Shown: positions 26,547 to 35,026 of the stretch, one piece after another
Position numbering within the stretch: position 1 is the first letter of the stretch
Layout of the letters: each line of letters starts with the position of its first letter
Source: Candidatus Binatus soli
GTDB lineage: Bacteria > Desulfobacterota > Binatia > Binatales > Binataceae
NCBI GenBank assembly: GCA_002479255.1
Contig: DLMJ01000016.1
Span: 62,001 to 126,000, forward strand
Length of the DNA stretch: 64,000 nt
Reading direction: 5' to 3'
Notes under the pieces: generated by a model
The model's database searches: none
What the model was told of the DNA's origin: nothing
Seen by the model: the letters and a program-made list of their open reading frames with translations, nothing else
Translations under genes and position numbers: made by a program

Positions 26547-26562
26547 CCGGTCATCCCGCACC

Positions 26563-27381
26563 GTGCCTAGCGAGGATATCACACCGCCCGCGCCCATCGA
26601 GGAGACGCCGGAACAGGCGCGGATGTCGCTCATCGAGCATCTGCAGGAACTCCGCACCCGCCTGATTCGCGCCTTCATCGCCATCGGCGTCGGTTTCATC
26701 CTCGCGTACGCGATCAGAAATCCGCTGTTCCGCTTGCTGACCTGGCCGATTCGCGCGGTCTCGGGCGGCAAGGTGCTGCTGATCGGCACCGGCGTCGGCG
26801 AGGCGTTCTACACCGAGATCAAGGTCGCGCTCATCGCCGGTCTGTTCATCGCCAGCCCCGCGGTATTTTACGAGATCTGGAAATTTATCGCGCCGGGTTT
26901 GTACGAAACCGAACGCAGGATGGCCAAGCCGTTCGTCTTCTTTGCGACGATGTTTTTCGTGCTCGGCGGATATTTCTGCTGGGCTGTTGTCTTCAGAGTC
27001 GGCTACGCATTTTTCCTGGCTCAATACGCGAACATCGGAGTCACCCCGACCATCCGCATCAGCGAGTACCTGGCGTTCTCATCCAAGCTGCTGCTCGCGT
27101 TCGCGCTCACGTTCGAGATGCCGATTTTCGCGTTCTTTTTCACCAAGCTCGGGATGATCGACTACAAGATGATGTTCAGCTACTGGCGCTATGCGATCGT
27201 CGCCATCTTCATTGTCTCCGCGGCTCTGACTCCGCCCGACATGATCTCGATGTTCCTGCTCGCGATTCCGCTGGTGCTGCTCTACGCGATCAGCGTCGGC
27301 GTCGCCTGGATGTTTCGTCTTAAGCCCGCGGAAAAACCGGCCGTGACAACAACGAAACCTGAACAACCCGAAACCGTCTGA
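26563..27381 (+). CDS. tatC: Twin-arginine translocase subunit TatC
   Basis: A 272-residue inner-membrane receptor for twin-arginine signal peptides, with six predicted membrane helices. The conserved N-terminal motif SLIEHLQELRTRLI and PLFRLLTWPI are present. FIAPGLYETERR is the usual cytoplasmic loop after helix 2, and helix 5 shows the family's ALTPPDMISM signature. The start is a GTG. It forms a two-gene operon with tatA. A tRNA fragment begins 20 bases after its stop. Confidence 0.96.
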   Translation: MPSEDITPPAPIEETPEQARMSLIEHLQELRTRLIRAFIAIGVGFILAYAIRNPLFRLLTWPIRAVSGGKVLLIGTGVGEAFYTEIKVALIAGLFIASPAVFYEIWKFIAPGLYETERRMAKPFVFFATMFFVLGGYFCWAVVFRVGYAFFLAQYANIGVTPTIRISEYLAFSSKLLLAFALTFEMPIFAFFFTKLGMIDYKMMFSYWRYAIVAIFIVSAALTPPDMISMFLLAIPLVLLYAISVGVAWMFRLKPAEKPAVTTTKPEQPETV

Positions 27382-27400
27382 CTCCCAATCAGCCTGACCC

Positions 27401-27443
27401 CTTAATCAGCAGGTCCGGAGTTCGAGTCTCCAACGGCCCACCA
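27401..27443 (+). other. tRNA-Lys 3' fragment, probable old attachment (att) site
   Basis: The segment runs from the anticodon loop (CTTAATCAGC) through the T arm (GGAGTTCGAGTCTCC) to the acceptor end and CCA (ACGGCCCACCA), as in a bacterial tRNA-Lys(CTT). The 5' half (expected GGGCCG..., D arm) is missing, because the upstream DNA is tatC. Duplicated tRNA 3' ends mark integration of phages or genomic islands. A similar but poorer anticodon-like string (CTGACTCCCAATCAGC) lies 20 bases upstream. Confidence 0.75.
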
Positions 27444-27748
27444 CTTCAAGGCGTACGGGCAGAATGAGAATCTGAATCTGGCCGGTTTCCGGCGTAGCCC
27501 TGAATCGCCTCTTAGGCAACGCCTAGGCAACCGGGCGGCCTTTGTCGCCCCTGAAATGCCGCCGCTTTCAGAGTTTGGCGCCCGTGCGCGATCGCCGATT
27601 CCCGATGCGTCGCGCCATGCGCCGCCGCGCAAGGGGACGTGGATGCGCAAAAGATGGTCGATAAACTGTCAGGGTCCGGCCGGTGAGTATGGACGTGGCG
27701 AGCGGAAAGCTTGCGCGCCGCAGGCCGAGTCCGCGCGTTTCGCAAACC

Positions 27749-27976
27749 CTAAATGCCCGGTGCTACCGTTCGGCAGCGTGTCTGCCGCAATTCGATCGCG
27801 GGTTTAGGCTCGCCCGCGCCCTCGCCCAAATGGAGCGTGATGCTGAGCCCTTTTCCCTGCGGGGCCATCTCCGCCTGCCGCCCCCATCGCTCCGGGAATC
27901 GTCTCGCCAGCATATCGCGTGATGCTCGCCAGTCGCGTTCCGCCGCGTCGGACCAAATCCGGACTAGTAACATCAA
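27749..27976 (-). pseudogene. Possible remnant of a phage-type DNA-binding protein
   Basis: The 75-codon minus frame contains DAAERDWRASRDMLARRFPERWGR. Strings like this (alternating W/A helix followed by RRFPERWG) occur near the C-terminus of phage terminase small subunit-like helix-turn-helix proteins. Nothing upstream supplies the N-terminal domain, so it looks like a truncated fragment. Identification rests on one motif and on the adjacent tRNA fragment. Confidence 0.35.
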
Positions 27977-28062
27977 ATCTTTTCATAGCTGCTATCTTTC
28001 GTTCCGCCAGCCATTCCGTTCGGCCTCGGCGATGAGCCCCGACAGCTTCTTGCCGAGCGCTT

Positions 28063-28130
28063 GCGCGACAACGGAGCGCGTCTTAATACTGCGCTGCCGT
28101 CGGAGCGCCCACTGGCCACCCGTGCCCACG
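28063..28130. repeat. Dispersed palindromic repeat, copy 3 (diverged)
   Basis: The block starts with CGACAACGGAGCGCG and TCTTAATACTGCGCTGCC, as in copies 1, 4 and 5. It lacks a clean AGGGGTGACCCCT and instead ends in CCCGTGCCCACGGG. Confidence 0.65.
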
Positions 28131-28400
28131 GGCGTCGCAACAACAAGCGAAAAATCCGCGCAAGACATCTTTTTCTCTGTCAGCGCTTGAGAGCGAAAGA
28201 CCGTCTGCGGGATTTCGCGATTCACACTGCGCCGTCGCCGCCGCGACCAGTGAAAAACCCCGCGCGTAGCGGTCCTCATCATTTTCGCGAAAACCGCTCT
28301 TGCCCAACGCCGCGGTCACCCCACCCGTACCCACGGGTGGCTGGCTTGGGCTGGACTCGGGAGATACATTTCTCCTCTAAGCGAATCGAACCGAGGTCCT

Positions 28401-30800
28401 ATGGCAATAATTCTGAAATCTCCGGTCGCCACCGGCGCACCCGGAATCCCGCCGCGATGGACCCGCAGCGCCAAGGATACGGTCTGCACCGCCTACTCCT
28501 CCGCGAGCCATCTATGGTTCACCACCTCCGTCGGCGTCGTCAACGAGATTTATTTCCCCACCATCGATCAGCCGCAGGTCCGCGACCTCCAGTTCCTGAT
28601 CACCGACGGCGAGACCTTCTTCCACGAAGAACGCCGCCATCTCAATTCCACCACCGAGTACCTCGACGCCGCCGGCCTCGGCGTGCGAATCGTCGGCCAT
28701 TCGCCCGACGGCCGCTATCATCTCTTCAAGGAAGTCATCACCGATCCGCATCAGTCGACCCTGCTCATCAACACCCGCCTCGAGGGCGACCCGGAGCTGC
28801 TCAAAAAACTCCACCTTTACGTCCTGCTCGCGCCGCATCTGGGTGTCGGCGGATGGGGCAACAACGGCCACAAAGCTGAAATCGCCGGGCATGAGTTCCT
28901 GGCTGCGAACAAGGACGATGTCTGGCTGGCTTTGGGAGCCACAGTGCCATTTCTCAGAACTTCATGCGGATACGTCGGAAATACCGACGGATGGCGGGAC
29001 ATCAGCACCAACTTCAAAATGGATTATCAGTTCGCCGCCGCGCCCGACGGTAATATCGCGCTCACCGCCGAGATCGATTTGCGCAAGGGCTACTCTTTCA
29101 CCCTCGGCCTCGGCTTCGGCCGCAAGCTCAATCGCGCGGCGACTACTCTCTATCAGTCGCTCGCCGAACCCTTCCCCGAGCATCGCGCCCGCTTCCTCGA
29201 ACAATGGGATCGCGCGTCGCGCCATTCCCTTCCGCTCGGGCAATTCTCCGGCGACGGCGGCGCGCTCTATCGCCGCAGCCGCGACCTTCTTCTCGCCCAT
29301 GAAGACAAAAGCTATCCCGGCGCGCTCATCGCTTCGCTCAGCATCCCCTGGGGCGAGGCCAGGGGCGACGAGGACCTTGGCGGCTACCATCTGGTCTGGA
29401 CCCGCGACATGGTCCACAGCGTGACCGGATTGGCCGCTACCGGCGCCTTCAGCACCGCGCTGCGCGCCTTGATCTATCTCGCATGTGCGCAGCGGCCCGA
29501 CGGTGGCTTTCCGCAGAACTTCTGGGTCGACGGGAAGCCCTACTGGAACGGGATTCAGCTCGACGAAGTTTCGTTTCCGATCATGCTCGCGTGGCGGATG
29601 CACAAGTTTGGCGCGCTCAGGGATTTCGATCCGTATCCGATGGTGCTGCGGGCGGCCCGCTTTCTAATCGACAACGGATGCGCCACTCCGCAGGAGCGAT
29701 GGGAGGAAAATGCCGGTTACTCGCCCTCGACGCTCGCCGCAAATGTAGCGGCGCTGATCTGCGCGGCCTGTTTCGCCCGCGATCGCGGCGACTTGGCGAC
29801 GGCGCAATTCCTCGAGGAATACGCAGACTTCCTCGAGGCGCACATCGAAACCTGGACCGTCACCAACCAGGGCTTCCTCGTCCCCGGCGTCAAGCGGCAC
29901 TACGTCAGGATCAATCCCATCGACATCGGCGATCCCGACGCCGACGAAAGCATCGAGGGCAAGCGCGTCTTCATCCACAATCGCGCACCCGGCGCGCAGG
30001 CTGAATTCCCCGTCGCGGAAATCGTTGACGGCGGATTTCTCGAGCTGGTCCGCTACGGCATTCGCAAAGCCGGCGATCCGCTGATCGAGGATTCGGTCCG
30101 CGTCATCGACGCCGTCCTGAAGACCGACTTCCCTGCGGGTCCGTGCTGGCGGCGCTATACGCATGACGGCTATGGACAGCTTGATGACGGCGGCCCGTTT
30201 CTCGGATGGGGCCGCGGACGGCCGTGGCCGCTGCTGACAGGTGAGCGCGGGCATTACGAACTCGCGGCGGGCCGTGACCCGCTTCCCTATCTGAGGGCGA
30301 TGGAACGGTTTTCGAATTCGACGCAGTTGCTGCCCGAGCAGATCTGGGATCAACCCGACATCCCGCGCGAGCTGCTCAGGTATGGCTACCAGACCGGCAG
30401 CGCGACTCCCCTGATGTGGGCGCATGCCGAGTACATCAAGCTGCTGCGCTCGGCCTCGGACGCGCGGGTCTTCGACATGATCGACGAGGTCAAAGACCGC
30501 TACATGAAGCTCGGACGAAAGCCGAGCCGCCTTCGCGTCTGGAAATCCAACCGCCGCGTCAAGTCGGTTTCACCCGGCGACCGCCTGCGCATCCAGGCCA
30601 CTCGGCCGTTCACGCTTCATTGGTCCAGCGACGGATGGCGGCACTTCAATGATACCGGGTCGATTTCAACGCCGATCGGCTTCGATTACGTTGACATCGA
30701 CATCGGCGCAGACGACCGCGCCCCCGTTCGCTTTACGTTCAACTGGCGCGAGGCGCGCAATTGGGAAGGCCGCGACTACGCCGTCGCAATCGCGAAATAG
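28401..30800 (+). CDS. Glucoamylase-type glycoside hydrolase, GH15 with glucodextranase-like N domain
   Basis: A 799-residue GH15-type enzyme that would release glucose from alpha-glucans. An N-terminal beta-sandwich domain (about residues 1-270) precedes the (alpha/alpha)6 barrel (about 290-690) and a C-terminal extension. Barrel motifs are YHLVWTRDMVHS (329-340), the acid segment RWEENAGYSPST (E435/E436) and the base segment LLPEQIWDQP (E646). No signal peptide is visible, so it probably acts on intracellular glycogen or trehalose-like sugars. GAGGTCCT precedes the ATG. An EEP-family gene follows after 13 bases. Confidence 0.92.
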   Translation: MAIILKSPVATGAPGIPPRWTRSAKDTVCTAYSSASHLWFTTSVGVVNEIYFPTIDQPQVRDLQFLITDGETFFHEERRHLNSTTEYLDAAGLGVRIVGHSPDGRYHLFKEVITDPHQSTLLINTRLEGDPELLKKLHLYVLLAPHLGVGGWGNNGHKAEIAGHEFLAANKDDVWLALGATVPFLRTSCGYVGNTDGWRDISTNFKMDYQFAAAPDGNIALTAEIDLRKGYSFTLGLGFGRKLNRAATTLYQSLAEPFPEHRARFLEQWDRASRHSLPLGQFSGDGGALYRRSRDLLLAHEDKSYPGALIASLSIPWGEARGDEDLGGYHLVWTRDMVHSVTGLAATGAFSTALRALIYLACAQRPDGGFPQNFWVDGKPYWNGIQLDEVSFPIMLAWRMHKFGALRDFDPYPMVLRAARFLIDNGCATPQERWEENAGYSPSTLAANVAALICAACFARDRGDLATAQFLEEYADFLEAHIETWTVTNQGFLVPGVKRHYVRINPIDIGDPDADESIEGKRVFIHNRAPGAQAEFPVAEIVDGGFLELVRYGIRKAGDPLIEDSVRVIDAVLKTDFPAGPCWRRYTHDGYGQLDDGGPFLGWGRGRPWPLLTGERGHYELAAGRDPLPYLRAMERFSNSTQLLPEQIWDQPDIPRELLRYGYQTGSATPLMWAHAEYIKLLRSASDARVFDMIDEVKDRYMKLGRKPSRLRVWKSNRRVKSVSPGDRLRIQATRPFTLHWSSDGWRHFNDTGSISTPIGFDYVDIDIGADDRAPVRFTFNWREARNWEGRDYAVAIAK

Positions 30801-30813
30801 CGTCTTGATCGCC

Positions 30814-31620
30814 ATGCACGAAATCCGCCTCAACGTTCTGTCATGGAACCTGCACGCAATGACGTGGCCGTTATCCAAAGATCCCGGCGGCCGGATGGAT
30901 CGGGTCAGCGCGAAAATGCGCGAACTGTCGCCGGAAATCGCGCTATTTCAGGAAGTCTGGTTCGGCTCGCAGGTCGATCGTCTCACCCGGGCGCTGCAAC
31001 CCGATTGGATTCCAATCTGCATCAAGCGCCGGTGCGTCGGCCCCAAGGGCGGACTGCTCGCATTTGTCAGCGCCGCCGCGGGATGGCGCGCGCGCACAGC
31101 GCCGGAGTTTCACCCCTTCGCCGCGAGCGCGCCGGCATGGAGAGTGTGGGAGGGCGATGGACTTGGCGGGAAGGGCGTTCTGACCGTGGAGCTTGAGCGC
31201 GGCGAACAGCGCATCTGCGCTGTCAATACTCACCTCCAGGCGCAATATCGGGGGATCGACCATGCCGAAGTTCGCGAAGCGCAGCTCATCGAGCTTCGCA
31301 AGATCGTGTCGCATTCCCATCCATCGCTGCCCGCGATAGTTGCGGGAGATCTCAACACAGACTCGCGCGAGCCTCTCTATTCACACGTCGCTGCCCTCGG
31401 GACGGATCTGACTGCTGAGGCGCGCGAGCTGTGCAACCGCGGAACGACCGCGGACCCCCTTGACGGCCGCCCCGAATGGATTGACTACATCGTCGCAGCC
31501 AACTCACACCAGTGGACGGTTTTGGCCAACCTCGAGCTCATCGCGAATCAGCGGCCCGACGTCCCCTATTCCGACCACAGCGGTCTTTTCTGCACCCTCA
31601 GCCTGGCGCGGCGCCAATAG
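30814..31620 (+). CDS. Endonuclease/exonuclease/phosphatase-family hydrolase
   Basis: A 268-residue protein with the EEP fold: LNVLSWNLHAM at the N-terminus, IALFQEVWF with the metal-binding Glu, VNTHLQAQ, VAGDLNTD, and the C-terminal YSDHSGLFC with the catalytic Asp-His. Substrates in this superfamily range from DNA to phospholipids and inositol phosphates; this one is not assigned. The frame is open earlier, inside the GH15 gene. The ATG at 30814 begins directly at the domain. It lies 13 bases after GH15. Confidence 0.85.
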   Translation: MHEIRLNVLSWNLHAMTWPLSKDPGGRMDRVSAKMRELSPEIALFQEVWFGSQVDRLTRALQPDWIPICIKRRCVGPKGGLLAFVSAAAGWRARTAPEFHPFAASAPAWRVWEGDGLGGKGVLTVELERGEQRICAVNTHLQAQYRGIDHAEVREAQLIELRKIVSHSHPSLPAIVAGDLNTDSREPLYSHVAALGTDLTAEARELCNRGTTADPLDGRPEWIDYIVAANSHQWTVLANLELIANQRPDVPYSDHSGLFCTLSLARRQ

Positions 31621-31641
31621 TGCGGAGCCGGCCCCTTCGCA

Positions 31642-31655
31642 TGAACGATCGTTCA
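31642..31655. promoter_or_regulatory. Perfect 14-base palindrome upstream of the small secreted protein
   Basis: TGAACGATCGTTCA is a perfect palindrome 52 bases before the ATG at 31708. Its size and symmetry fit a repressor operator; the regulator is unknown. Confidence 0.4.
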
Positions 31656-31707
31656 GCCTTCGTAACCCGCCCATCTCCCGATCCGTATTCAGATCAGGAG
31701 GACGCAT

Positions 31708-31932
31708 ATGAAACTCTACACAACCACGATAGCCGCGCTGTTTGGACTCCTCATGATGGCGATGCCGAGCGTTGCCGGCGCAGATGTCGTCGCTTGGCGT
31801 CCGCAGAATTTGCAACCGATGGTGATCCAGGAGACCGTCGCGCCTATGCCACTTACGACCGTGGCCTACTATCGGCCGTGGGTATGCACTGATCGCCACT
31901 TCCGCCGTCATCATCCGTGGCTCTGCCGGTAA
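31708..31932 (+). CDS. Small secreted protein, hypothetical
   Basis: A 74-residue protein with a clear signal peptide (MKLYTTTIAALFGLLMMAMPSVAGA) and a short mature part of about 50 residues rich in Trp, Pro, His and Arg. It ends in CTDRHFRRHHPWLCR with two cysteines. I do not recognise a family. A strong AGGAGG site lies 7 bases before the ATG, which supports that it is expressed. It follows the EEP-family gene by 87 bases, with a palindrome in the gap. Confidence 0.75.
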   Translation: MKLYTTTIAALFGLLMMAMPSVAGADVVAWRPQNLQPMVIQETVAPMPLTTVAYYRPWVCTDRHFRRHHPWLCR

Positions 31933-32017
31933 CCCGGCCACGCGATGGACGGGCGTCCGGCAAAACAGCGGCGCGGGCGGTGTCTCAACGGCATCCGCCC
32001 GTCTTCTCCTTACCCCG

Positions 32018-32248
32018 CTACGCGAGCCGCTCGATCTCGAACTGCGCCGCGAGCGACGTCATCATCGCCTCGACTTCGTCGCGCGAATCCGCCGAAAAGT
32101 AAATCCGCAGATGGTGCCGCGTGGGATCTTCGGTCCGCAGCGTTGCGATATTGTCGTAGGACTCGACGATCGACTTGATCAGCACGATCTGCTCAGGCGG
32201 TATCGCAATCAGCATCGAATCGATCGCCGGTGGTTTATTTTCGCTCAA
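32018..32248 (-). CDS. DUF4911-like small protein
   Basis: A 76-residue protein whose body resembles DUF4911 (IAIPPEQIVLIKSIVESYDNIATLRTED, then HLRIYFSADSRDEVEAMMTSL). The function of the family is unknown. The ATG at 32215 gives 65 residues but lacks a ribosome-binding site. The TTG at 32248 has GGGAAGAGAG 6 bases upstream, so I prefer it. It is divergent from the first ArsA-like ATPase gene. Confidence 0.65.
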   Translation of the reverse strand: MSENKPPAIDSMLIAIPPEQIVLIKSIVESYDNIATLRTEDPTRHHLRIYFSADSRDEVEAMMTSLAAQFEIERLA

Positions 32249-32308
32249 ACCCAACTCTCTTCCCGCGCAAGGTTTACTGCGCCCTCCGCGACCCTTACAT
32301 TCTAGCCG

Positions 32309-33193
32309 ATGACGCTGCCGCGGGTCTTGTTCGTAACCGGCAAAGGCGGCACCGGCAAGAGCACGGTCGCTGCCGCCCTTGCGATCGCGCTGTCGCACCG
32401 GCGTCCGACCACGCTCGCCGATCTCGACCGTCGCCTGTCGGCGGCCGCGGCGCTCGGCGCGATACCGGAAGTTTCGACCGCCGTCAAAATCACCGGCTCG
32501 CTCGACGTCATCACGCTCACGCCGCGCGCCGAGCTCGAAGCCTTCATCGAGCGCATCGTCCCCATTCGCGCCATCTCGCGCCGGATGCTGCGCAGCCGAA
32601 CCTTCGGCTACGTAACCGCCGCGCTGCCGGGTCTCGAGGCTTTCCTGCTGCTGGAACGTCTCCGGATAATGGCGGGAGACGCGGCGCTCGAGGATCGTTA
32701 TCTCGTGATCGACGCGCCCGCCTCGGGCAGCGCCGTCGAACTGCTCTCTGTCTCGTCGGGCATGAAGGGAATCGCGCCCGCCGGCACGCTGAACCGGCTT
32801 GCCGATTCAGTCCACAGATTCCTCGCCGACGCGACACGATTCGGCGCGATCGTCACATTGACGCCGGAGGACCTTGCGGTTCGCGAGGCGCTGGAAACCG
32901 CCGTGACGATGCGCGAGCGGCTCGGCATCGTCACTGTCGCAGCGATAATGAACTGCGTTCCCGATCTGCTCTTCGATGCTTCCGAACTCGCCGCGCTGGG
33001 TCCCTTCGGCGGCCACGCCCGCTTGGCCGTGCGCCGGAACGCCGCGCACGAACAGGCGGCTCTGGTCGCCCCGCGGTTCGCCGCCGCCGGCATCCCGACC
33101 TTCAGCCTCCCGATGATGTTCACGCCGGCCATGGGACCCGGTGAAGTCGAGAAACTTGGCCGCGTGCTGGATGCGGAGCTGCTCGACCGATGA
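32309..33193 (+). CDS. ArsA/GET3-like ATPase, first of a pair
   Basis: A 294-residue deviant-Walker ATPase with the P-loop GKGGTGKST (residues 11-19), the switch-like DAPASGSAVELL and a C-terminal ArsA-type region. Arsenite-binding cysteines are not evident, so an arsenite pump role is unlikely. It overlaps the second ATPase gene by 4 bases (ATGA), so the two are translated together, as such pairs are in other bacteria. Their role is unknown. Confidence 0.85.
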   Translation: MTLPRVLFVTGKGGTGKSTVAAALAIALSHRRPTTLADLDRRLSAAAALGAIPEVSTAVKITGSLDVITLTPRAELEAFIERIVPIRAISRRMLRSRTFGYVTAALPGLEAFLLLERLRIMAGDAALEDRYLVIDAPASGSAVELLSVSSGMKGIAPAGTLNRLADSVHRFLADATRFGAIVTLTPEDLAVREALETAVTMRERLGIVTVAAIMNCVPDLLFDASELAALGPFGGHARLAVRRNAAHEQAALVAPRFAAAGIPTFSLPMMFTPAMGPGEVEKLGRVLDAELLDR

Positions 33194-34353
33194 AACCCAA
33201 GGCCGTACCGCTCAAGCCGTCTGCGCGTCTTAAGCAGCCCACCCATCCCGACTCGTTCGACTTGCGCTCGCCGAGCCTCGTGATCTGCCTGGGGGCCGGC
33301 GGCGTCGGCAAGACTACCATCAGCGCCGCGCTCGCCGTGCGCGCCGCCATCATCGGACGCGCCGTGGATGTGATGACCGTCGATCCCGCACCGCGCCTGC
33401 TCGACGCGCTCGGCCTTGGAGCGGATTCATCCGAGCCGGTCGAGGTCCAGCTCGAGGGCATTCGTCATGCACGCCGTGGCGGCGGGTCCGGCCGCGCGAG
33501 GCTGCGCGCGTTGCGCCTGGATCCAAAACGCACCTTCGATTCGATCGTCGCGCGTTACGCGCTGTCGGACGCGGCGCGCGACGCGATTCTTGAAAATCGA
33601 ATCTATCGCAATCTCTCGGGCGCGCTTGCAGGAGTGGCGGACTACATGGCGATGGAAAAGCTGCTCGAACTGGCAGCCAATCCCTTAACCGACCTGCTGG
33701 TGCTCGACACTCCCCCCGCGGCCGAGGCGATCGACTTTCTGGACGCGCCACGGCGCCTGCTCGAACTGCTCAACTCGCGCGCCATCAGTCTGCTCGGTGC
33801 GCCCGGCGGATTGTTCAGGAGCCGGTTGCGGATGGTGGATATTGCCGCGCGCGCCGTGCTCGCGGCGTTCGATCGCGTGACCGGCCTGAATCTGCTGAGC
33901 GACGTCCAGTCCTTCGTTCGCAGTTTCGACGGCATGTACGAAGGCTTTTCCGCTCGTGCCGCGCGCGCCCAGGACAAGCTGCGCGCGCCGGACACGGCAA
34001 TCGTGATCGTCACGACCGCGGAGTCGAGCCGAATCGCGCAGGCGCGCGAATTTATCGGCGCGCTCGAGCGCGCCGGCTTGCGCGTCGCCGCGATGGTCGT
34101 GAATCGTGTGATCGCGGAGCTGCCTGACGCCGCGGAACTATCGACGGCCCGGATCGCGCCGTCGCTCAAAAGAAAATTGAAGCGCAATCTCGCCGACTAT
34201 GCCGCGCTTAAGACGCGCGAGGAGGTTTCGCTGAGCGTTCTGCGCAATTCGCTCCCCGGCGGTGCGGTGCTGATGGTTGCGCCTGACCTCGGCCGCGAGC
34301 CGCGCACCATCGCGGACCTCGCCGAGATCGGCAGTAGCTTGCGCGCCGGCTGA
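33190..34353 (+). CDS. ArsA/GET3-like ATPase, second of a pair
   Basis: A 387-residue ATPase with the deviant P-loop GAGGVGKTT (residues 35-43), MTVDPAPRLLDALGL, and LLVLDTPPAAEAIDFLDAP as switch II. The C-terminal helical part contains FDRVTGLNLLSDVQSFVRSF. The first ~28 residues are a basic extension. It is coupled to the preceding gene by ATGA and converges with the next gene with no bases between the two stop codons. A role in membrane-protein or complex maturation is possible but not shown. Confidence 0.85.
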   Translation: MKPKAVPLKPSARLKQPTHPDSFDLRSPSLVICLGAGGVGKTTISAALAVRAAIIGRAVDVMTVDPAPRLLDALGLGADSSEPVEVQLEGIRHARRGGGSGRARLRALRLDPKRTFDSIVARYALSDAARDAILENRIYRNLSGALAGVADYMAMEKLLELAANPLTDLLVLDTPPAAEAIDFLDAPRRLLELLNSRAISLLGAPGGLFRSRLRMVDIAARAVLAAFDRVTGLNLLSDVQSFVRSFDGMYEGFSARAARAQDKLRAPDTAIVIVTTAESSRIAQAREFIGALERAGLRVAAMVVNRVIAELPDAAELSTARIAPSLKRKLKRNLADYAALKTREEVSLSVLRNSLPGGAVLMVAPDLGREPRTIADLAEIGSSLRAG

Positions 34354-34698
34354 TCAGCCGGGCTTCTTTGCGCGTCGAACCGCGGGTTTCGCTTTCGCGG
34401 GTTCGTCATGATCGAGAACGCGATCGAGCTTGATACTGAGGTTCAGCAGTTGCGAGCTCAGATGATCGAGCCGCGCTTTCAGGTCGCGAACGTCCCGCTT
34501 GGAAGGAATATTGACGAAGTCGAGCACCTGCTCGACGTTGCGGTCGAATGACTGCTTGTTCGCCATGAAGCGTTCACCCGCCCGCCCGAAACTGGATCGC
34601 ATCCTGTCGTTTGACATGATCTCGTTGAAAAAGCCGGTGATGCCTTCTTCGCTCATCTGCCGAAGCTTGCTCATCAGGTTGTCGTCGCGGTGTGCCAT
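34354..34698 (-). CDS. Phasin/PHA-associated-like coiled-coil protein
   Basis: A 114-residue, helix-rich protein with a Lys/Ala/Pro tail (AKAKPAVRRAKKPG). The segment NIPSKRDVRDLKARLDHLSSQLLNLSIKLDRVL resembles the coiled coil of polyhydroxyalkanoate-granule or PHA synthase-associated proteins. The ATG at 34698 is preferred over an upstream TTG. Its stop abuts the stop of the second ATPase gene. The similarity rests on pattern only. Confidence 0.65.
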   Translation of the reverse strand: MAHRDDNLMSKLRQMSEEGITGFFNEIMSNDRMRSSFGRAGERFMANKQSFDRNVEQVLDFVNIPSKRDVRDLKARLDHLSSQLLNLSIKLDRVLDHDEPAKAKPAVRRAKKPG

Positions 34699-34738
34699 GA
34701 TTTTCAACTATATATAGAGTGTCGAGCCGCGCAAACCG

Positions 34739-35026
34739 ATGAGCATTATCGCCAGCCTGCTAAGCATCGCGTCCGGATTCGCCCTGATGGGGTACCGCGA
34801 GCCGCCCGCGAATCTGATTGCAACCTCGATCGTCATCGATCTCTCGCTCGCCCCCTTAACCGCGATTATCGCATCGCGCCACGGCCGCTCGACCATTCGA
34901 TGGGCCGTCGCCGGACTCGCGCTCGGCGCATGGGCGCTCGCCGCGGTTATGATTATTCCGCCGCGCCGCACCGCTCCACCGCGCCCCGACGCCCCTCAGT
35001 ATCCGCCTACTTCTGATGCTGCTTGA
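34739..35026 (+). CDS. Small hypothetical membrane protein
   Basis: A 95-residue protein with three hydrophobic segments: SIIASLLSIASGFALMGY, NLIATSIVIDLSLAPLTAII and WAVAGLALGAWALAAVMIIP. A Pro/Arg-rich tail follows. No family recognised. Its 3' end overlaps the convergent hydrolase gene by 20 bases, which lowers confidence. Divergent from the coiled-coil protein. Confidence 0.6.
   Translation: MSIIASLLSIASGFALMGYREPPANLIATSIVIDLSLAPLTAIIASRHGRSTIRWAVAGLALGAWALAAVMIIPPRRTAPPRPDAPQYPPTSDAA

Larger units (their letters stand above)
27444..28400. other. Gene-poor stretch after the tRNA fragment
   Basis: About 950 bases without a convincing intact gene. It holds a possible phage-type gene remnant (27749-27976, minus), a copy of the palindromic repeat (28063-28130) and a further CCCACGGGTGG-type hairpin near 28330. 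Several overlapping frames exist but none has recognisable domains or a good start. The simplest reading is a decayed integration zone between the tRNA fragment and the GH15 gene. Confidence 0.55.

Noticed and set aside
27402..27650. Minus-strand frame ending VGDSNSGPAD
   Set aside because: It is a translation of the tRNA 3' end, a common spurious match, with no good start.
27753..28190. 145-codon plus-strand frame in the gene-poor zone
   Set aside because: No ribosome-binding site, no recognisable domain, and it overlaps the palindromic repeat.
32309..33193. Arsenite efflux ATPase ArsA
   Set aside because: The arsenite-binding cysteines are absent and no arsenite permease or regulator is adjacent.
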